Notes: generated from the sequence alone by a model not told the origin. A stretch of 64,000 bases of DNA from an uncultured Eubacteriales bacterium (GCA_934444365.1 CAKSCM010000003.1:1-64000), one strand, 5' to 3'; counted from the first letter of the stretch, positions 28,301 to 36,329 are shown. Numbers and translations are program-made.

Positions 28301-29134
28301 GAAGTTCCAAAGGCCCCGAAGATAAATATTGCGCGGCCGACGGTGCTTATTCCGGTCTTCCCGGGAACCAACTGCGAATACGACACCGCTCGGGCTTTCG
28401 AGACGGCCGGAGCCGATGCGAAAATATTCGTAATCAACAATTTAAGTCCGGATAAAATAGCCGAATCGGCAAAAAGCTTTTGCAGTCTTGCCGAAACGGC
28501 CCAGATAATCGCTCTGCCGGGCGGATTCTCGGGCGGAGACGAGCCCGACGGCTCGGGTAAATTTATAACGGCATTTTTCCGTCACCCCGGAATAACCGAG
28601 CAGGTCCGCCGTCTTTTGTTTAAAAGAGACGGACTTATGTGCGGTATCTGCAACGGCTTTCAGGCCCTTATAAAGCTGGGACTTGTTCCCTTCGGCGATA
28701 TAACCGACCCCGACGAAAGCAGCCCGACCCTTACCTACAACACAATAGGACGACATCAGTCGAAGCTGGTTTTAACCCGTGTTTGCTCGAATAAATCCCC
28801 GTGGCTTTCATCAAGCAATGTCGGCGATATACATACCGTGGCCATATCCCACGGCGAGGGCAGGTTTATATGCGACGGCGAGCTTTTCGAAAAGCTCGTA
28901 GCAAACGGCCAGATCGCCACACAGTACGCAGATATTGAGGGCAACGCGAGTATGGACATACGGTTTAACCCCAACGGATCGTATTTTGCGGTTGAGGGAA
29001 TAACCTCGCCCGACGGACGGGTTTTCGGAAAAATGGGCCACAGCGAGCGCCGCGGCGAGTATCTTTACCGCAATGTCCCCGGCAATAAGGACAACAAAAT
29101 GTTCGAAAACGCCGTAAATTATTTTGCGCTGTAA
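25397..29134 (+). CDS. purL: FGAM synthase, large single-chain form
   Basis: 1245 residues, the fused type (PurS-like N-terminus, two AIRS-like halves, glutaminase C-terminus) rather than the separate PurL/PurQ/PurS set of Bacillus. The synthetase has TYWSDHCRHTTF (about 215-226), FKNETHNHPTEIEPFGGAAT (about 314) and GGKTGRDGCGGATGSS (about 439). The glutaminase begins near residue 975 (VLIPVFPGTNCEYDTARAF), with the catalytic Cys in GLMCGICNGFQ (about 1080) and a His/Glu pair near the C-terminus (ISHGEGRF). It makes FGAM from FGAR, glutamine and ATP. AAGGAGAG precedes the ATG. It ends the pur cluster. Confidence 0.97.
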   Translation: MAVFRIYVEKKAEFADEAASLLGEIRGFLGIRDVNGARIINRYDVEGVDESLFEKCRTTVFSEPQVDLTYSELPDDLKDFELFAVEYLPGQFDQRADSAAQCIQLVSQLERPTVRTAKIYAIGGVSKDSLEKIEKYVINPVESRLASFDKPDTLKIASDEPADIAVIKGFTSMSRHELDDLIKKYGFAMDSDDIEFCRNYFSAEHRDPTMTELRMIDTYWSDHCRHTTFGTIIDGAEIADPAVKAAFDDFMKMRSEIGRDKPVTLMELATLPVRYYKKKGLLPKLDDSEEINACTVKIKVTVDGEIEDWLLLFKNETHNHPTEIEPFGGAATCIGGAIRDPLSGRAYVYQAMRITGAADPLCPIEETMPGKLPQKKLVTTAAAGYSSYGNQIGLATGLVDEIYHPGYAAKRLEIGAVVAAAPSKNVIRLTPAPGDKIILIGGKTGRDGCGGATGSSKSHDVKSISTCGAEVQKGNAPEERKLQRLFRNSEATRLIKRCNDFGAGGVSVAIGELADGLFIDLDRVPKKYQGLDGTEIAISESQERMAVVVSPENAERFIALANGENLEATTVAEVTEEKRLKMNWRGKTVVDVSRGFLNSNGAEKHTTVSVPATKTDIRAENGTGNADCDFAQMMKDRVSDLNFCSRQGLCERFDSTIGAGSVMMPFGGKYQLTPLPYMAAEVSLEKGKTDDCSVMSWGFDPFVSEKNVFYGAYSAVYQSVMRLAAAGAPLDDCYLTFQEYFERMGSDPERWGKPFAALLGSIRAQRELGIISIGGKDSMSGTFEKLDVPPTLVSFAVTMAKANELISNEFKTACSEAVTLSVKRTQDGCFEPSDAKRVFALIRSLKKEGKIVTCHAVSRGGIAEAVFKMSIGNKFGFQYYDSVKKEDIFRAGEGTFILELADGVIACDIAGAKPLGAVIKDFEFVLGKSLVTGDELLCGYSSKLEPVFPMNPAKTEAGPIENISFENNEVPKAPKINIARPTVLIPVFPGTNCEYDTARAFETAGADAKIFVINNLSPDKIAESAKSFCSLAETAQIIALPGGFSGGDEPDGSGKFITAFFRHPGITEQVRRLLFKRDGLMCGICNGFQALIKLGLVPFGDITDPDESSPTLTYNTIGRHQSKLVLTRVCSNKSPWLSSSNVGDIHTVAISHGEGRFICDGELFEKLVANGQIATQYADIEGNASMDIRFNPNGSYFAVEGITSPDGRVFGKMGHSERRGEYLYRNVPGNKDNKMFENAVNYFAL

Positions 29135-29309
29135 TTTAAGTGTTGCGCCAAATAGGGACAACACAAGTCAGCCTTATTAAAAAAACGATGCCTTAAACCG
29201 CCGTTTAGACGATGAGCTTAAAGCGAACGGTCAAACGGCGGCCGGGCAGTGTACGGTTTTCCTCGTCCCTTTTTCCGTGTGGGATTCGATACCGTTTTTA
29301 TAAAGATAA

Positions 29310-29326
29310 TTTGTCATAATGACAAA
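29310..29326. promoter_or_regulatory. Perfect 17-base palindrome, possible operator
   Basis: TTTGTCAT-A-ATGACAAA lies about 80 bases ahead of the YigZ-family gene. The arms are exact. I cannot match it to a named regulator. Confidence 0.45.
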
Positions 29327-29404
29327 GATTTAAGAGGATTTTGTCTGTTTGCAAAACAAGAGAAAGGTTCCGGATATTGCAAAAAAAGGAGCTGAAAACA
29401 TAAG

Positions 29405-30031
29405 TTGATCGACAGTTACAATACCGTGATTTCGCCCGGAGCGGCTCAAATCATCGAAAAACGGTCAAGATTTATCGCAAAAGCCGTTGCCGTTGCCGAC
29501 GCTGACGAGGCGGCCGGAATAATAGCGGACGTAAGGTCGGAGCATTTTGCCGCAAAGCACCATGTTTTTGCATATATTTTAAGAGGAACACCGGTTGTCG
29601 AGCGGTATTCGGACGACGCCGAGCCCCAGGGGACGGCCGGAATGCCGATACTTGAGGTTTTGCGCGGTGCCGGACTCGAAAACAGCATGATAGTCGTTAC
29701 AAGATATTTCGGCGGCGTGCTGCTCGGAACGGGCGGCCTATCGCGGGCCTATTCGTCAGCGGCGAGCGAAGCCTTAAAGGCGGCAAAAACAGTAAAAATG
29801 AGCCTTTTTTGCAAAATGACGCTGGGTGTGGATTACAACCGGTACGGCCGATTGCCGGCTATGATAGCGGAGTTCGGCGGCCGGCTAATATCGAGCGATT
29901 TTGCCGACGATGTAACGGTGAGCTTTTCCCTTCCGTACAAAAAAGAGGCGGAATTTTGTGCGGCGCTTACCGAGCTTTCGTGCGGAAGTCTGACGCCCCA
30001 AAAAACCGGCGAGTGCTTTTTGCCGGAATGA
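29405..30031 (+). CDS. YigZ/IMPACT family protein
   Basis: 208 residues, typical length. The N-terminal UPF0029/IMPACT domain has KRSRFIAKAVAV (about 18-29), AAKHHVFAYIL (about 54-64), the DDAEPQGTAGMPIL signature (about 75-88) and VTRYFGGVLLGTGGLSRAYSSAA (about 99). The C-terminal DUF1949-like domain covers about 135-205. The IMPACT family is linked to translation control, but the bacterial role is not settled. The start is TTG at 29405 with AAGGAG a little far (about 12 bases). It stands alone and converges on the MATE gene across a terminator. Confidence 0.9.
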   Translation: MIDSYNTVISPGAAQIIEKRSRFIAKAVAVADADEAAGIIADVRSEHFAAKHHVFAYILRGTPVVERYSDDAEPQGTAGMPILEVLRGAGLENSMIVVTRYFGGVLLGTGGLSRAYSSAASEALKAAKTVKMSLFCKMTLGVDYNRYGRLPAMIAEFGGRLISSDFADDVTVSFSLPYKKEAEFCAALTELSCGSLTPQKTGECFLPE

Positions 30032-30176
30032 TGTCTTGCGGTTTTGATTGCGGCTTTTGTGCGGTTTTTGGCAGGCGGATACCGAATCCGGCGTTTGCAA
30101 TTGACGTCCGTTTCGGATAATCAAAGTCTTTTTACGGCATTCGTGAGAGAAAAATAAAAATTAAACATTATAAGGC

Positions 30177-30222
30177 AAAAAGCCTCCGGACAAAGACCCA
30201 TGTCGAGCCGGAGGCTTTTATA
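30177..30222 (+). terminator. Bidirectional terminator
   Basis: AAAAGCCTCCGG (30178-30189) pairs with CCGGAGGCTTTT (30208-30219), with A and T runs on both sides. It lies between the convergent YigZ and MATE genes. Confidence 0.9.
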
Positions 30223-30284
30223 TTAAAGCAATAAGCGATTATTAAATGCGACTGTGATTATTCCAAGGTTCGGCCGACAGGGTA

Positions 30285-31613
30285 TCAATAGCCGTATTTT
30301 TTGCGCTTTACCGCCAGGAACAAAACGGTTACCGCAACGGCTGCCACCTCGGCTGCCGATATCGATATCCAGACGCCGTCGAGCTGCCATATAAGCGGAA
30401 AGATCAAAACGGCAGAAACCTGAAATACTATGGTCCTGAAAAACGAAATCAGTGCGGAGGTGAGCCCGTCATTAAGGGCAGTGAAGAAGGATGAGCCGTA
30501 TATTGCAATCCCCGAAAACAAAAAGGAGAACGAGAATATTGTAAAGGCATGATGGGTCATTTCCAGAAGGGCTTCATCGTAGCTTATAAAAAGACGGGAC
30601 AGCGGCATTGAAAGCAGCTCTCCGGCGGCGAACATAAACAAAGAGCACGTGCCTATCAGAATAAGGCTTTTTCTGAGCAGACTGCTTAGCTCCTTTTTGT
30701 TTTCGGCGCCGAAATGATATCCGATTATCGGGGCCGAGCCGACCGAATATCCTATAAATATCGCCTGGAATATCATGCTGACGTACATAAGCACGCCGTA
30801 GGCCGCTATGCCGTTTTCGCCGGCATATTTCATCAGCTGATAGTTATAAAGCATGCTGACAATAGACATAGAAATACTGCTCATAAGCTCGGACGAGCCG
30901 TTCGTGCAGGTTTTAAGCAGTACCTTTGCGTCAAATCCGAATTTTGTAAAGCGAAGCGAGCTTGAATTACTTTTATTGAAAAAGTATATAACCGGAACTA
31001 TGCCGCCTATAAACTGGCTTAATGCCGTAGCGACGGCAGCGCCCACAAGCCCCCAGCCGAAAACGGCGACAAACAGCGCGTCGAGCACCATATTTGTAAC
31101 ACCGGCCGCAACCGTAACGTACAGACCGAGTCTCGGTTTTCCGGCGGTAGGGAAAAGACACTGAAACTCATATTGCAGCAGCCAAAAGGGCTGGGCGATG
31201 AGTATAATCGTGCCGTAGGTTACGCTGTCGTCAAGCAGCTGTCCCTCTCCGCCGAGCAAAATGCCTATCGGACGCAAAAAGATTATTCCGATCACCCCTA
31301 TTGCGGTGCCGACGATTACCGACGTAACGACAATAAAGGTGAAAATTCTGTTGGCCTTTTCACCGTCGCCTTCGCCCATGGTTTTGGATATCAGGGCGGA
31401 CGATCCGGTTCCGAACATAAAGCCCACACAGCCGAGGATTATCAGCGCCGGCATTATGAAGTTTACGGCGGCAAAGGGGGTTTTTCCTGTGTAATTTGAG
31501 ACGAAATATCCGTCCACAACGCCGTATATTGATGTAAATATCATCATAAGGATTGACGGAACGGTATATCTTATAAGTCTTTTGTAATTAAAGTGGTCAG
31601 ACAGTTGTATCAT
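30285..31613 (-). CDS. MATE-family efflux transporter
   Basis: 442 residues with about twelve membrane helices in two homologous halves. The start RYTVPSILMMIFTSIYGVVDGYFVSNYTG is the MATE_NorM-like pattern, followed by GTGSSALISKTMGEGD (about 67-82) and a second-half copy around residues 235-300. These transporters export drugs or metabolites using Na+ or H+ gradients; the substrate is unknown. Its start overlaps the stop of the upstream kinase-like gene by four bases (ATGA), so the two are coupled. Confidence 0.93.
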   Translation of the reverse strand: MIQLSDHFNYKRLIRYTVPSILMMIFTSIYGVVDGYFVSNYTGKTPFAAVNFIMPALIILGCVGFMFGTGSSALISKTMGEGDGEKANRIFTFIVVTSVIVGTAIGVIGIIFLRPIGILLGGEGQLLDDSVTYGTIILIAQPFWLLQYEFQCLFPTAGKPRLGLYVTVAAGVTNMVLDALFVAVFGWGLVGAAVATALSQFIGGIVPVIYFFNKSNSSSLRFTKFGFDAKVLLKTCTNGSSELMSSISMSIVSMLYNYQLMKYAGENGIAAYGVLMYVSMIFQAIFIGYSVGSAPIIGYHFGAENKKELSSLLRKSLILIGTCSLFMFAAGELLSMPLSRLFISYDEALLEMTHHAFTIFSFSFLFSGIAIYGSSFFTALNDGLTSALISFFRTIVFQVSAVLIFPLIWQLDGVWISISAAEVAAVAVTVLFLAVKRKKYGY

Positions 31614-32236
31614 ATGTTTTTCCTTTCAAACCAACGTGTTGCAAAATCAGCTACGGCCGGAACGATTTCCTTTATATTGCTCCAGCCGGAGGTGTTTACC
31701 GTAAGGTGATAGGCTGTTCTTTCTCCCCAACGGCAATCGGTAATTAGCTCGCGTATTTTGGCGCGGGACTTGTCGATTTCGCGCATGTTTCTTATTATCG
31801 CTCGGTCGGACATGGCGTCCTTTCCTTTTTCCGCCGCATGAAAGCGCTCGAGTTTGGTATCGGTGTCGGCACATACAAAGATGTTAAAGGGCGAATATTC
31901 CCTTAATATGCAGTCGGCATTCCGGCCGATAATAACACAGTCGCGGCCGGTTTTTCCTATGGCTTCGATAACCCTTCTTTGTTTTATAAGAAGATCGGCG
32001 GATACGGCCGAAACGGCAGCCGGACCCGATACCGAGCAGCGAAAGCTCAGAGGAACTCTTTTTACCATTCCCTCTTCAAGCATTCTTTCGGCGTAGTTTT
32101 CGTCTATTCCGGCCGAAGCGGCGACCGAGGCAATTATCTCTTTATCGTAATAATCGAAGCCGAGGCAATCGGCGAGCCGTTTTCCGAGCTCTCTTCCGCC
32201 GCTTGAAAATTCGCGGCTTACGGTTATTATTTTCAT
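31610..32236 (-). CDS. Cytidylate-kinase-like P-loop protein
   Basis: 208 residues from the ATG at 32236, which has GGAGG eleven bases ahead; an in-frame ATG 33 bases upstream has no such site. MKIITVSREFSSGGRELGKRLADCL has the GxxxxGK-like nucleotide loop variant (SSGGRELGKR) of the cytidylate kinase-like family. GRNADCILREY (about 105-115) and a lid-like Arg-rich region (about 130-165) follow. The true cmk substrate is uncertain; many Clostridia carry this paralogue next to transporters. It is co-transcribed with the MATE gene. Confidence 0.85.
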   Translation of the reverse strand: MKIITVSREFSSGGRELGKRLADCLGFDYYDKEIIASVAASAGIDENYAERMLEEGMVKRVPLSFRCSVSGPAAVSAVSADLLIKQRRVIEAIGKTGRDCVIIGRNADCILREYSPFNIFVCADTDTKLERFHAAEKGKDAMSDRAIIRNMREIDKSRAKIRELITDCRWGERTAYHLTVNTSGWSNIKEIVPAVADFATRWFERKNI

Positions 32237-32361
32237 GTCTGACAATACCTCCGGTTTTAATTTTGGCATCGATATGTTTTTTGTTTTCTCTTTCGGCCGG
32301 CGTTCGACCGTAAAGATGATAAAACAGCAGTAATTACGGGGTTTTCTGAGACGTAATTGCC

Positions 32362-32391
32362 ATTATAGTGCTTTTTGGGGCGATTTGTCAA
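32362..32391 (-). promoter_or_regulatory. Consensus sigma-A promoter for the kinase-MATE unit
   Basis: On the minus strand, TTGACA (32391-32386), an 18-base spacer and TATAAT (32367-32362), about 125 bases ahead of the start at 32236. Confidence 0.8.
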
Positions 32392-32442
32392 CCTATATAT
32401 TATAAATGTAAGGGGATTTTTACATTGCAAAACAGAGAAAAA

Positions 32443-32497
32443 TTTGAGCACGGCGGATATCCGTTTTTTATCGGACATCCGCCGTGCTCAAAAATAA
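32443..32497 (-). terminator. Very long terminator hairpin
   Basis: Arms of 21 bases (32443-32463 and 32472-32492) pair with a single mismatch. On the minus strand the stem is followed by AAATTTTT. It ends leftward transcription from the MecA-like gene and insulates the kinase-MATE promoter. Confidence 0.85.
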
Positions 32498-32773
32498 AGT
32501 ATTCGGTTTTTGTGAAAAAACCGTAAAATGAGGACTGTTTGCAAATAAATAAATAAAGCCTGCCGTTTTTACCCTCCGGCAAAAGGATTAAGATAAAACA
32601 GCACTTACCGCAAAATTCCCCACGCCATTTTTTGCTCAGCCGAGCGAAAGAAAAACGGCTGAGTGTCTTAAAACGGATAAATTTCCTTTGCCGTTTTTTA
32701 TATCCGGCAAAGGAGGACTTTCCATTGGGGACTGTCTCCCTAAATATCTTCTTTTGCCGGTGTGTTGCGGCCG
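32498..32773. other. Gene-free gap after the MecA-like gene
   Basis: AT-rich, about 275 bases. No gene or repeat recognised. Confidence 0.3.
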
Positions 32774-33343
32774 TTAAAGCGATATCAGCCGGCCGATCTC
32801 CATTGCCGGACAGCCCGACGCTAAAAGCCGCCCGTGCTCGGTGGTGTAAGCGGCGGCGAGCCGTCCCTCCTTAAGAGGAAGGGAAAACTCCCTTAATATG
32901 CTTTCGGACTGGGCTCCGGTAAGCTCTCCTCTTACCACAAGACGGTAACGGCCGGACAGCTCAAACAGATCGCTTTGCGCCTGTTCGTCCTGAGAATATA
33001 AAAGTCCCAAAGCGCAAAGGAGCTTTTCGCTGTCCTCAAAATCGTAGACCCTTGTTATCATATGTTGCCTTTTGTTACGGGATAAAGCCCCCTCATCGGC
33101 AGGCATTCCGGAAAAGAACACCGTACAGCCTCCGGCCGGAGCAGGGAACACCTCAATAAGCAGTTTATCCGAGTCGGGCGAAAAAAGGAACAGCTTTTTT
33201 GCAGCGTCGAGCACGGTCCTTAGCATTATTTTGGTTTTTCGGTTGGAATAATCAAGCTTCGGATAATCGAGATCGAAACGGGCCAGATCATCACCGGTCA
33301 TCTCGACGCACAAACGGTTTTCTTCCTCAAGCTTTATGTTCAC
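32774..33343 (-). CDS. mecA: MecA-like adaptor protein
   Basis: About 189 residues from a GTG at 33343 (MNIKLEEENRL), with AAAGGG eight bases upstream; the longer TTG frame to 33361 lacks a site. The N-terminal part (TGDDLARFDL, then MLRTVLDAAKKLFLF and LLIEVFPAPAGGCTVFFS) and the C-terminal part (RVYDFEDSEKLLCALGLL, RYRLVV, LAAAYTTEHGRLLASG) follow the two-domain layout of MecA/YpbH. MecA delivers targets to the ClpCP protease and represses competence in Bacillus. Sequence conservation is moderate, so the target set is unknown. Transcribed alone. Confidence 0.75.
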   Translation of the reverse strand: MNIKLEEENRLCVEMTGDDLARFDLDYPKLDYSNRKTKIMLRTVLDAAKKLFLFSPDSDKLLIEVFPAPAGGCTVFFSGMPADEGALSRNKRQHMITRVYDFEDSEKLLCALGLLYSQDEQAQSDLFELSGRYRLVVRGELTGAQSESILREFSLPLKEGRLAAAYTTEHGRLLASGCPAMEIGRLISL

Positions 33344-33729
33344 GGCAAACACCCTTTGCAAGTAATTTTAATTCCTGTCACCCTGTTATGGTTAACCATA
33401 TTACACATTTGGTCTCTTATCGCACGAGGCCGGTGCTTTTCGGCCGGTTGTTTTTCGCCGGTTAAGCTTTACTGTCTTGTAAGTAAGACGACAGCGAAAA
33501 CCTACCGTCGTGGCTGTTGCGGGCGAATTCTGAAGTGTGCGATTGCTTGAATTTATGGTTAATCTTCACGGGTGCAAGGCGTACTATTATCATGATATTA
33601 ACGGGACGGGCAGTGTGCAATGGGTATTTTAATGGTAACCGGACCTTTATTTTGAATTATCCCGTAAACTCTCGGAATTTTTTGTGCGTGTTAAGAACAA
33701 ATTCCGTATTTTGCCCCCGATGGCAAGGG
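33344..33729. other. Gene-free gap
   Basis: About 385 bases holding the upstream region of the MecA-like gene and the 3' side of the sigma-like gene. No repeat or RNA family recognised. Confidence 0.3.
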
Positions 33730-34038
33730 CTACAGTATGTACCTTAAGGAATTTTCTATCCTTTTTCGCGCGCGTTTGAGTGTCTTGCATACCGAGGGCA
33801 CCGAAATTCCCATATCCTCGGCTATTTCGCGCATCAGCTTGTTTTCAAAGTAATACATCTGCACGGTTTTTATCTGGGTTCCGGTAAGATCGTGATTTAT
33901 CGAGTCGCGAAGAGCATTTTTCAGCTGCTCATGCTTTTGCTTTATAACCTCTTCGTCGTTGTATTTGCTGTGCAGGTATTCGGAATAATCGTTTATTTTA
34001 AAATTGTAATCAGAAAACGAGACCGGCCGGCTTCTCAC
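33730..34038 (-). CDS. Sigma-70 region-4-like DNA-binding protein
   Basis: 102 residues. The C-terminal half (about 52-102) is a sigma region 4 helix-turn-helix: LTGTQIKTVQMYYFENKLMREIAEDMG then ISVPSVCKTLKRARKRIENSL. Region 2 is missing, and the N-terminal half is charged and helical. It may therefore be an anti-sigma-like or phage-type regulator, or a partner-dependent sigma. It overlaps the preceding small gene by 29 bases, so the two are translated together. Confidence 0.75.
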   Translation of the reverse strand: MRSRPVSFSDYNFKINDYSEYLHSKYNDEEVIKQKHEQLKNALRDSINHDLTGTQIKTVQMYYFENKLMREIAEDMGISVPSVCKTLKRARKRIENSLRYIL

Positions 34039-34261
34039 TGTCTTTTCCCTCCTCGGAATAATAATTTTTTAAATACTGAGCCGTTCTTCGGCAGTCTCTT
34101 GCCTCGCTCAGCAGCATTAAAATACGGTATCTGACGTTTTTCAGCTCATCTCCCGAAAGCTCCGGGCATAAAAGCCTTAATTCATGAGCCCGGCGGCGGA
34201 GTTTTTCTTCGCTTTGGGAATACTGCATGCCGAGTTCAAAAAGTGTAAGTGATTTTTCCAT
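34010..34261 (-). CDS. Small helical protein coupled to the sigma-like gene
   Basis: 83 residues, predicted all-helical and charged (LFELGMQYSQSEEKLRRRAHEL, then ARDCRRTAQYLKNYYS). No family recognised. GGAGG eight bases ahead of the ATG supports the start. Its 3' end overlaps the sigma-like gene in another frame. It may be the missing half or a regulator of the sigma-like protein; that is a guess from the arrangement. Confidence 0.65.
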   Translation of the reverse strand: MEKSLTLFELGMQYSQSEEKLRRRAHELRLLCPELSGDELKNVRYRILMLLSEARDCRRTAQYLKNYYSEEGKDSEKPAGLVF

Positions 34262-34279
34262 AAAGATACCTCCAAAAAC

Positions 34280-34292
34280 ACACGAAACGTGT
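34280..34292. promoter_or_regulatory. Operator-like 13-base palindrome, copy 1
   Basis: ACACG-AAA-CGTGT, just ahead of the ribosome site of the leftward small gene. A near-identical copy sits in the promoter of the divergent XRE gene. Confidence 0.55.
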
Positions 34293-34312
34293 AGTTTCGC
34301 TTTTTAAATATA

Positions 34313-34345
34313 CCCTTTCACACGGGGCGCCAACGCATGAAAGGG
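34313..34345. repeat. 8-bp inverted repeat in the divergent region
   Basis: CCCTTTCA (34313-34320) and TGAAAGGG (34338-34345). It overlaps the likely leftward promoter (TATATT-like -10 near 34308-34313 on the minus strand). Confidence 0.4.
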
Positions 34346-34480
34346 TGACAACACTAATAATGATAGCACTTGAAAACGCAAAAATCTACATTTTTTCTCA
34401 TAAAAATGTGCAAAATATGCTGAAAATAGAGGAAATGTGTCATCTTTTGGACATTGATGAGGCAAAATATGAAAAAGCTA

Positions 34481-34508
34481 TTGACAAATACACATAACGT
34501 GTTATAAT
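34481..34508 (+). promoter_or_regulatory. Promoter with embedded operator for the XRE/ImmA unit
   Basis: TTGACA (34481-34486), a 16-base spacer and TATAAT (34503-34508). The spacer contains ACACATAACGTGT (34490-34502), which differs from copy 1 at two positions. A repressor bound here would block RNA polymerase. Confidence 0.7.
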
Positions 34509-34896
34509 TTGCTTGCAACAAGAAATCGGGACGGTTTTTGATATAAATAGATATGGAGTTTATAATTCCGATAAAGCCTTAAACGGTCTCTTGTTTTGAA
34601 ACCAACGGAGCAGTAGACAATATCTGATCCTTGCAGCGAGGCGAATTTGACGGAGAGCTAAAACGTACCAAAGCACTTACGGCTTTGTCAACGGATTTTT
34701 AACACGGTTTTTAAGATCCGGTCAGGTTTTTAAGAGTCGGTGTTCCGCGTTTTCCGCCTCGAACCGCGGGCGTATGTTTCTATCTGCATTGAGCTTTTTA
34801 CTTTGGTTATTATTTTTTATTTTATTTATTTTTTATTTATTTTGCCGGGTGAAGAGATAGCCTAACGCCTGTTACGGCGTTTCAAGGAGAGATATT
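34509..34896 (+). other. Long untranslated leader of the XRE gene
   Basis: About 390 bases between the promoter and the XRE start. No ORF with a ribosome site and no RNA family that I recognise. Confidence 0.3.
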
Positions 34897-35265
34897 ATGT
34901 TTTCTCAACGGCTTAGGGAGTTACGGAAAAAAAGAAAAATGACACAGGGAGAGCTTGCCCGTCTGACAGGACTTTCGCCCAGCGCGATAGGAATGTATGA
35001 ACAGAACAGGCGCGAGCCGGACACACAAACCCTCAAAAGGTTCAGCGAGGTCTTTTCGGTGCCGGTGGACTACCTTATCATGAATGATGAGGAGGGTTCG
35101 CCAAGGGATGCCATGAAGGCCGTGGATGATTTCAAATCCATGCTTAAAAGCTCAAACGGACTTATGTTCAAAGGTGTACCGCTTACCGAGGAAGAAATAA
35201 AACGGCTTGCGGACGCCATAGAGTTGAGCGCAAAAATAGTTTTGTGTTCGGACGGTGAAACCTGA
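34897..35265 (+). CDS. XRE-family repressor-like regulator
   Basis: 122 residues. Residues 3-60 form a Cro/CI-type HTH (RLRELRKKRKMTQGELARLTGLSPSAIGMYEQNRREPD). The C-terminal part (about 70-120) is short and helical. AAGGAG precedes the ATG. With the following ImmA/IrrE-like metallopeptidase it forms a pair of the type that controls integrative elements or stress genes, where the peptidase cleaves the repressor. The 13-base palindrome in its own promoter and before the divergent gene is its likely binding site. Confidence 0.88.
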   Translation: MFSQRLRELRKKRKMTQGELARLTGLSPSAIGMYEQNRREPDTQTLKRFSEVFSVPVDYLIMNDEEGSPRDAMKAVDDFKSMLKSSNGLMFKGVPLTEEEIKRLADAIELSAKIVLCSDGET

Positions 35266-35294
35266 GGCTGTAAAAACGGTTTTTTCTGTGCATT

Positions 35295-35765
35295 ATGGAG
35301 TTGAGTTGTCTTATGGACAAGGTTAAGAACGCTGTTTGCGCACTTGTTAACGAATACTGTACCAACGACCCTTTTGAAATTTGCGCATCGGCAGGTATCC
35401 ATGTGTTTTTTTCGGATCTTCCCGATGTGACCGAGGGTGTTTATTACCGTATAAAGGGACATAAAATAATACTTATAAACGAGCGGCTGAACCGCCGCGA
35501 GGCGCGTGTTGTGGCGGCCCATGAGCTGGGCCACGCCGTGTTGCATCCGAAAAGCAACTACGTGTTTATGACGGCAAGCACCCTGCTTTTGCCCCAAAGG
35601 CTGGAGCGTGAGGCTGAGCTTTTCTGTTGCGAGCTGCTGCTTTACGGATTTGAGACTGAGATTTGTCCGCAAAGCGACATAACGGCCCGTCAAATCGCCT
35701 GCATCAAGGGTGTGCCGGAAAATATGGCCGAGCTCTGGCTTTCGGCAAGAGGATTTATGGCCTGA
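35295..35765 (+). CDS. ImmA/IrrE-family metallopeptidase
   Basis: 156 residues; a start at the second ATG (35313, MDKVKNAV) is also possible because it has GGAG about 12 bases upstream. The zinc motif HELGH (within VVAAHELGHAVLHP, about 74-87) and the downstream Glu in REAELFCCELL (about 114) define the family. These peptidases cleave XRE-type repressors. It lies 29 bases after the XRE gene. No mobile-element genes are nearby, so the pair may be a domesticated switch. Confidence 0.9.
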   Translation: MELSCLMDKVKNAVCALVNEYCTNDPFEICASAGIHVFFSDLPDVTEGVYYRIKGHKIILINERLNRREARVVAAHELGHAVLHPKSNYVFMTASTLLLPQRLEREAELFCCELLLYGFETEICPQSDITARQIACIKGVPENMAELWLSARGFMA

Positions 35766-35860
35766 CGGACTTTTCCATCCTGCCGGTTTCCACGCCGGAT
35801 TTACCCCTTATCGGCCCCCATTGCAGGGGATAAATATATCCTTTATTTTTATTACTGCAC

Positions 35861-35905
35861 ATCCTGCTGTTTTTGTTTTTCAACATTTAAACAGCAGGAT
35901 TTTTT
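35861..35905 (+). terminator. Rho-independent terminator after ImmA
   Basis: ATCCTGCTGTTT (35861-35872) pairs with AAACAGCAGGAT (35889-35900), then T5. Confidence 0.9.
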
Positions 35906-36020
35906 ATGCCGATTTTACGCCTGAAACATCTCCGAAAAACCTTGCCGGCCGTAATATTCCGATTTCCGGCTCCATCTTGCCGCAAAATCTCTGCTTTTTT
36001 ACAGAATTGCAATATTTTTC

Positions 36021-36049
36021 TTGACTATCCGACGGTTTTTCAGTACAAT
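36021..36049 (+). promoter_or_regulatory. Sigma-A promoter for the symporter
   Basis: TTGACT (36021-36026), a 17-base spacer and TACAAT (36044-36049). It leaves a ~275-base leader before the gene. Confidence 0.65.
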
Positions 36050-36329
36050 AAAGCCTATGTGCGGCATGGCGCTGACCGTTATTGGTTTTATCGGTGCGAC
36101 ACCTGCCGTACGCTTAAAAAGCTTCTATGGATTTTCCGTGAGAACCGAGAACCTTGCGTTGCAGCAGGCAAAATGTATCCGGATTGGACCGAAAACGGCG
36201 GCTTCCGGCGTGCTTTTCCCGGCCTTTATTACAAAAAACGCAATTATAATCCCCGGCCGATAGCTAACGGTGAATTTGTGGATTTACAGCCTGCTTTTTA
36301 TAAATGGCAGGACATATTTGGAGGTTTTT

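Noticed and set aside
36021..36263. 80-codon frame before the symporter
   Set aside because: It contains the symporter promoter, has no ribosome site and shows no family pattern.
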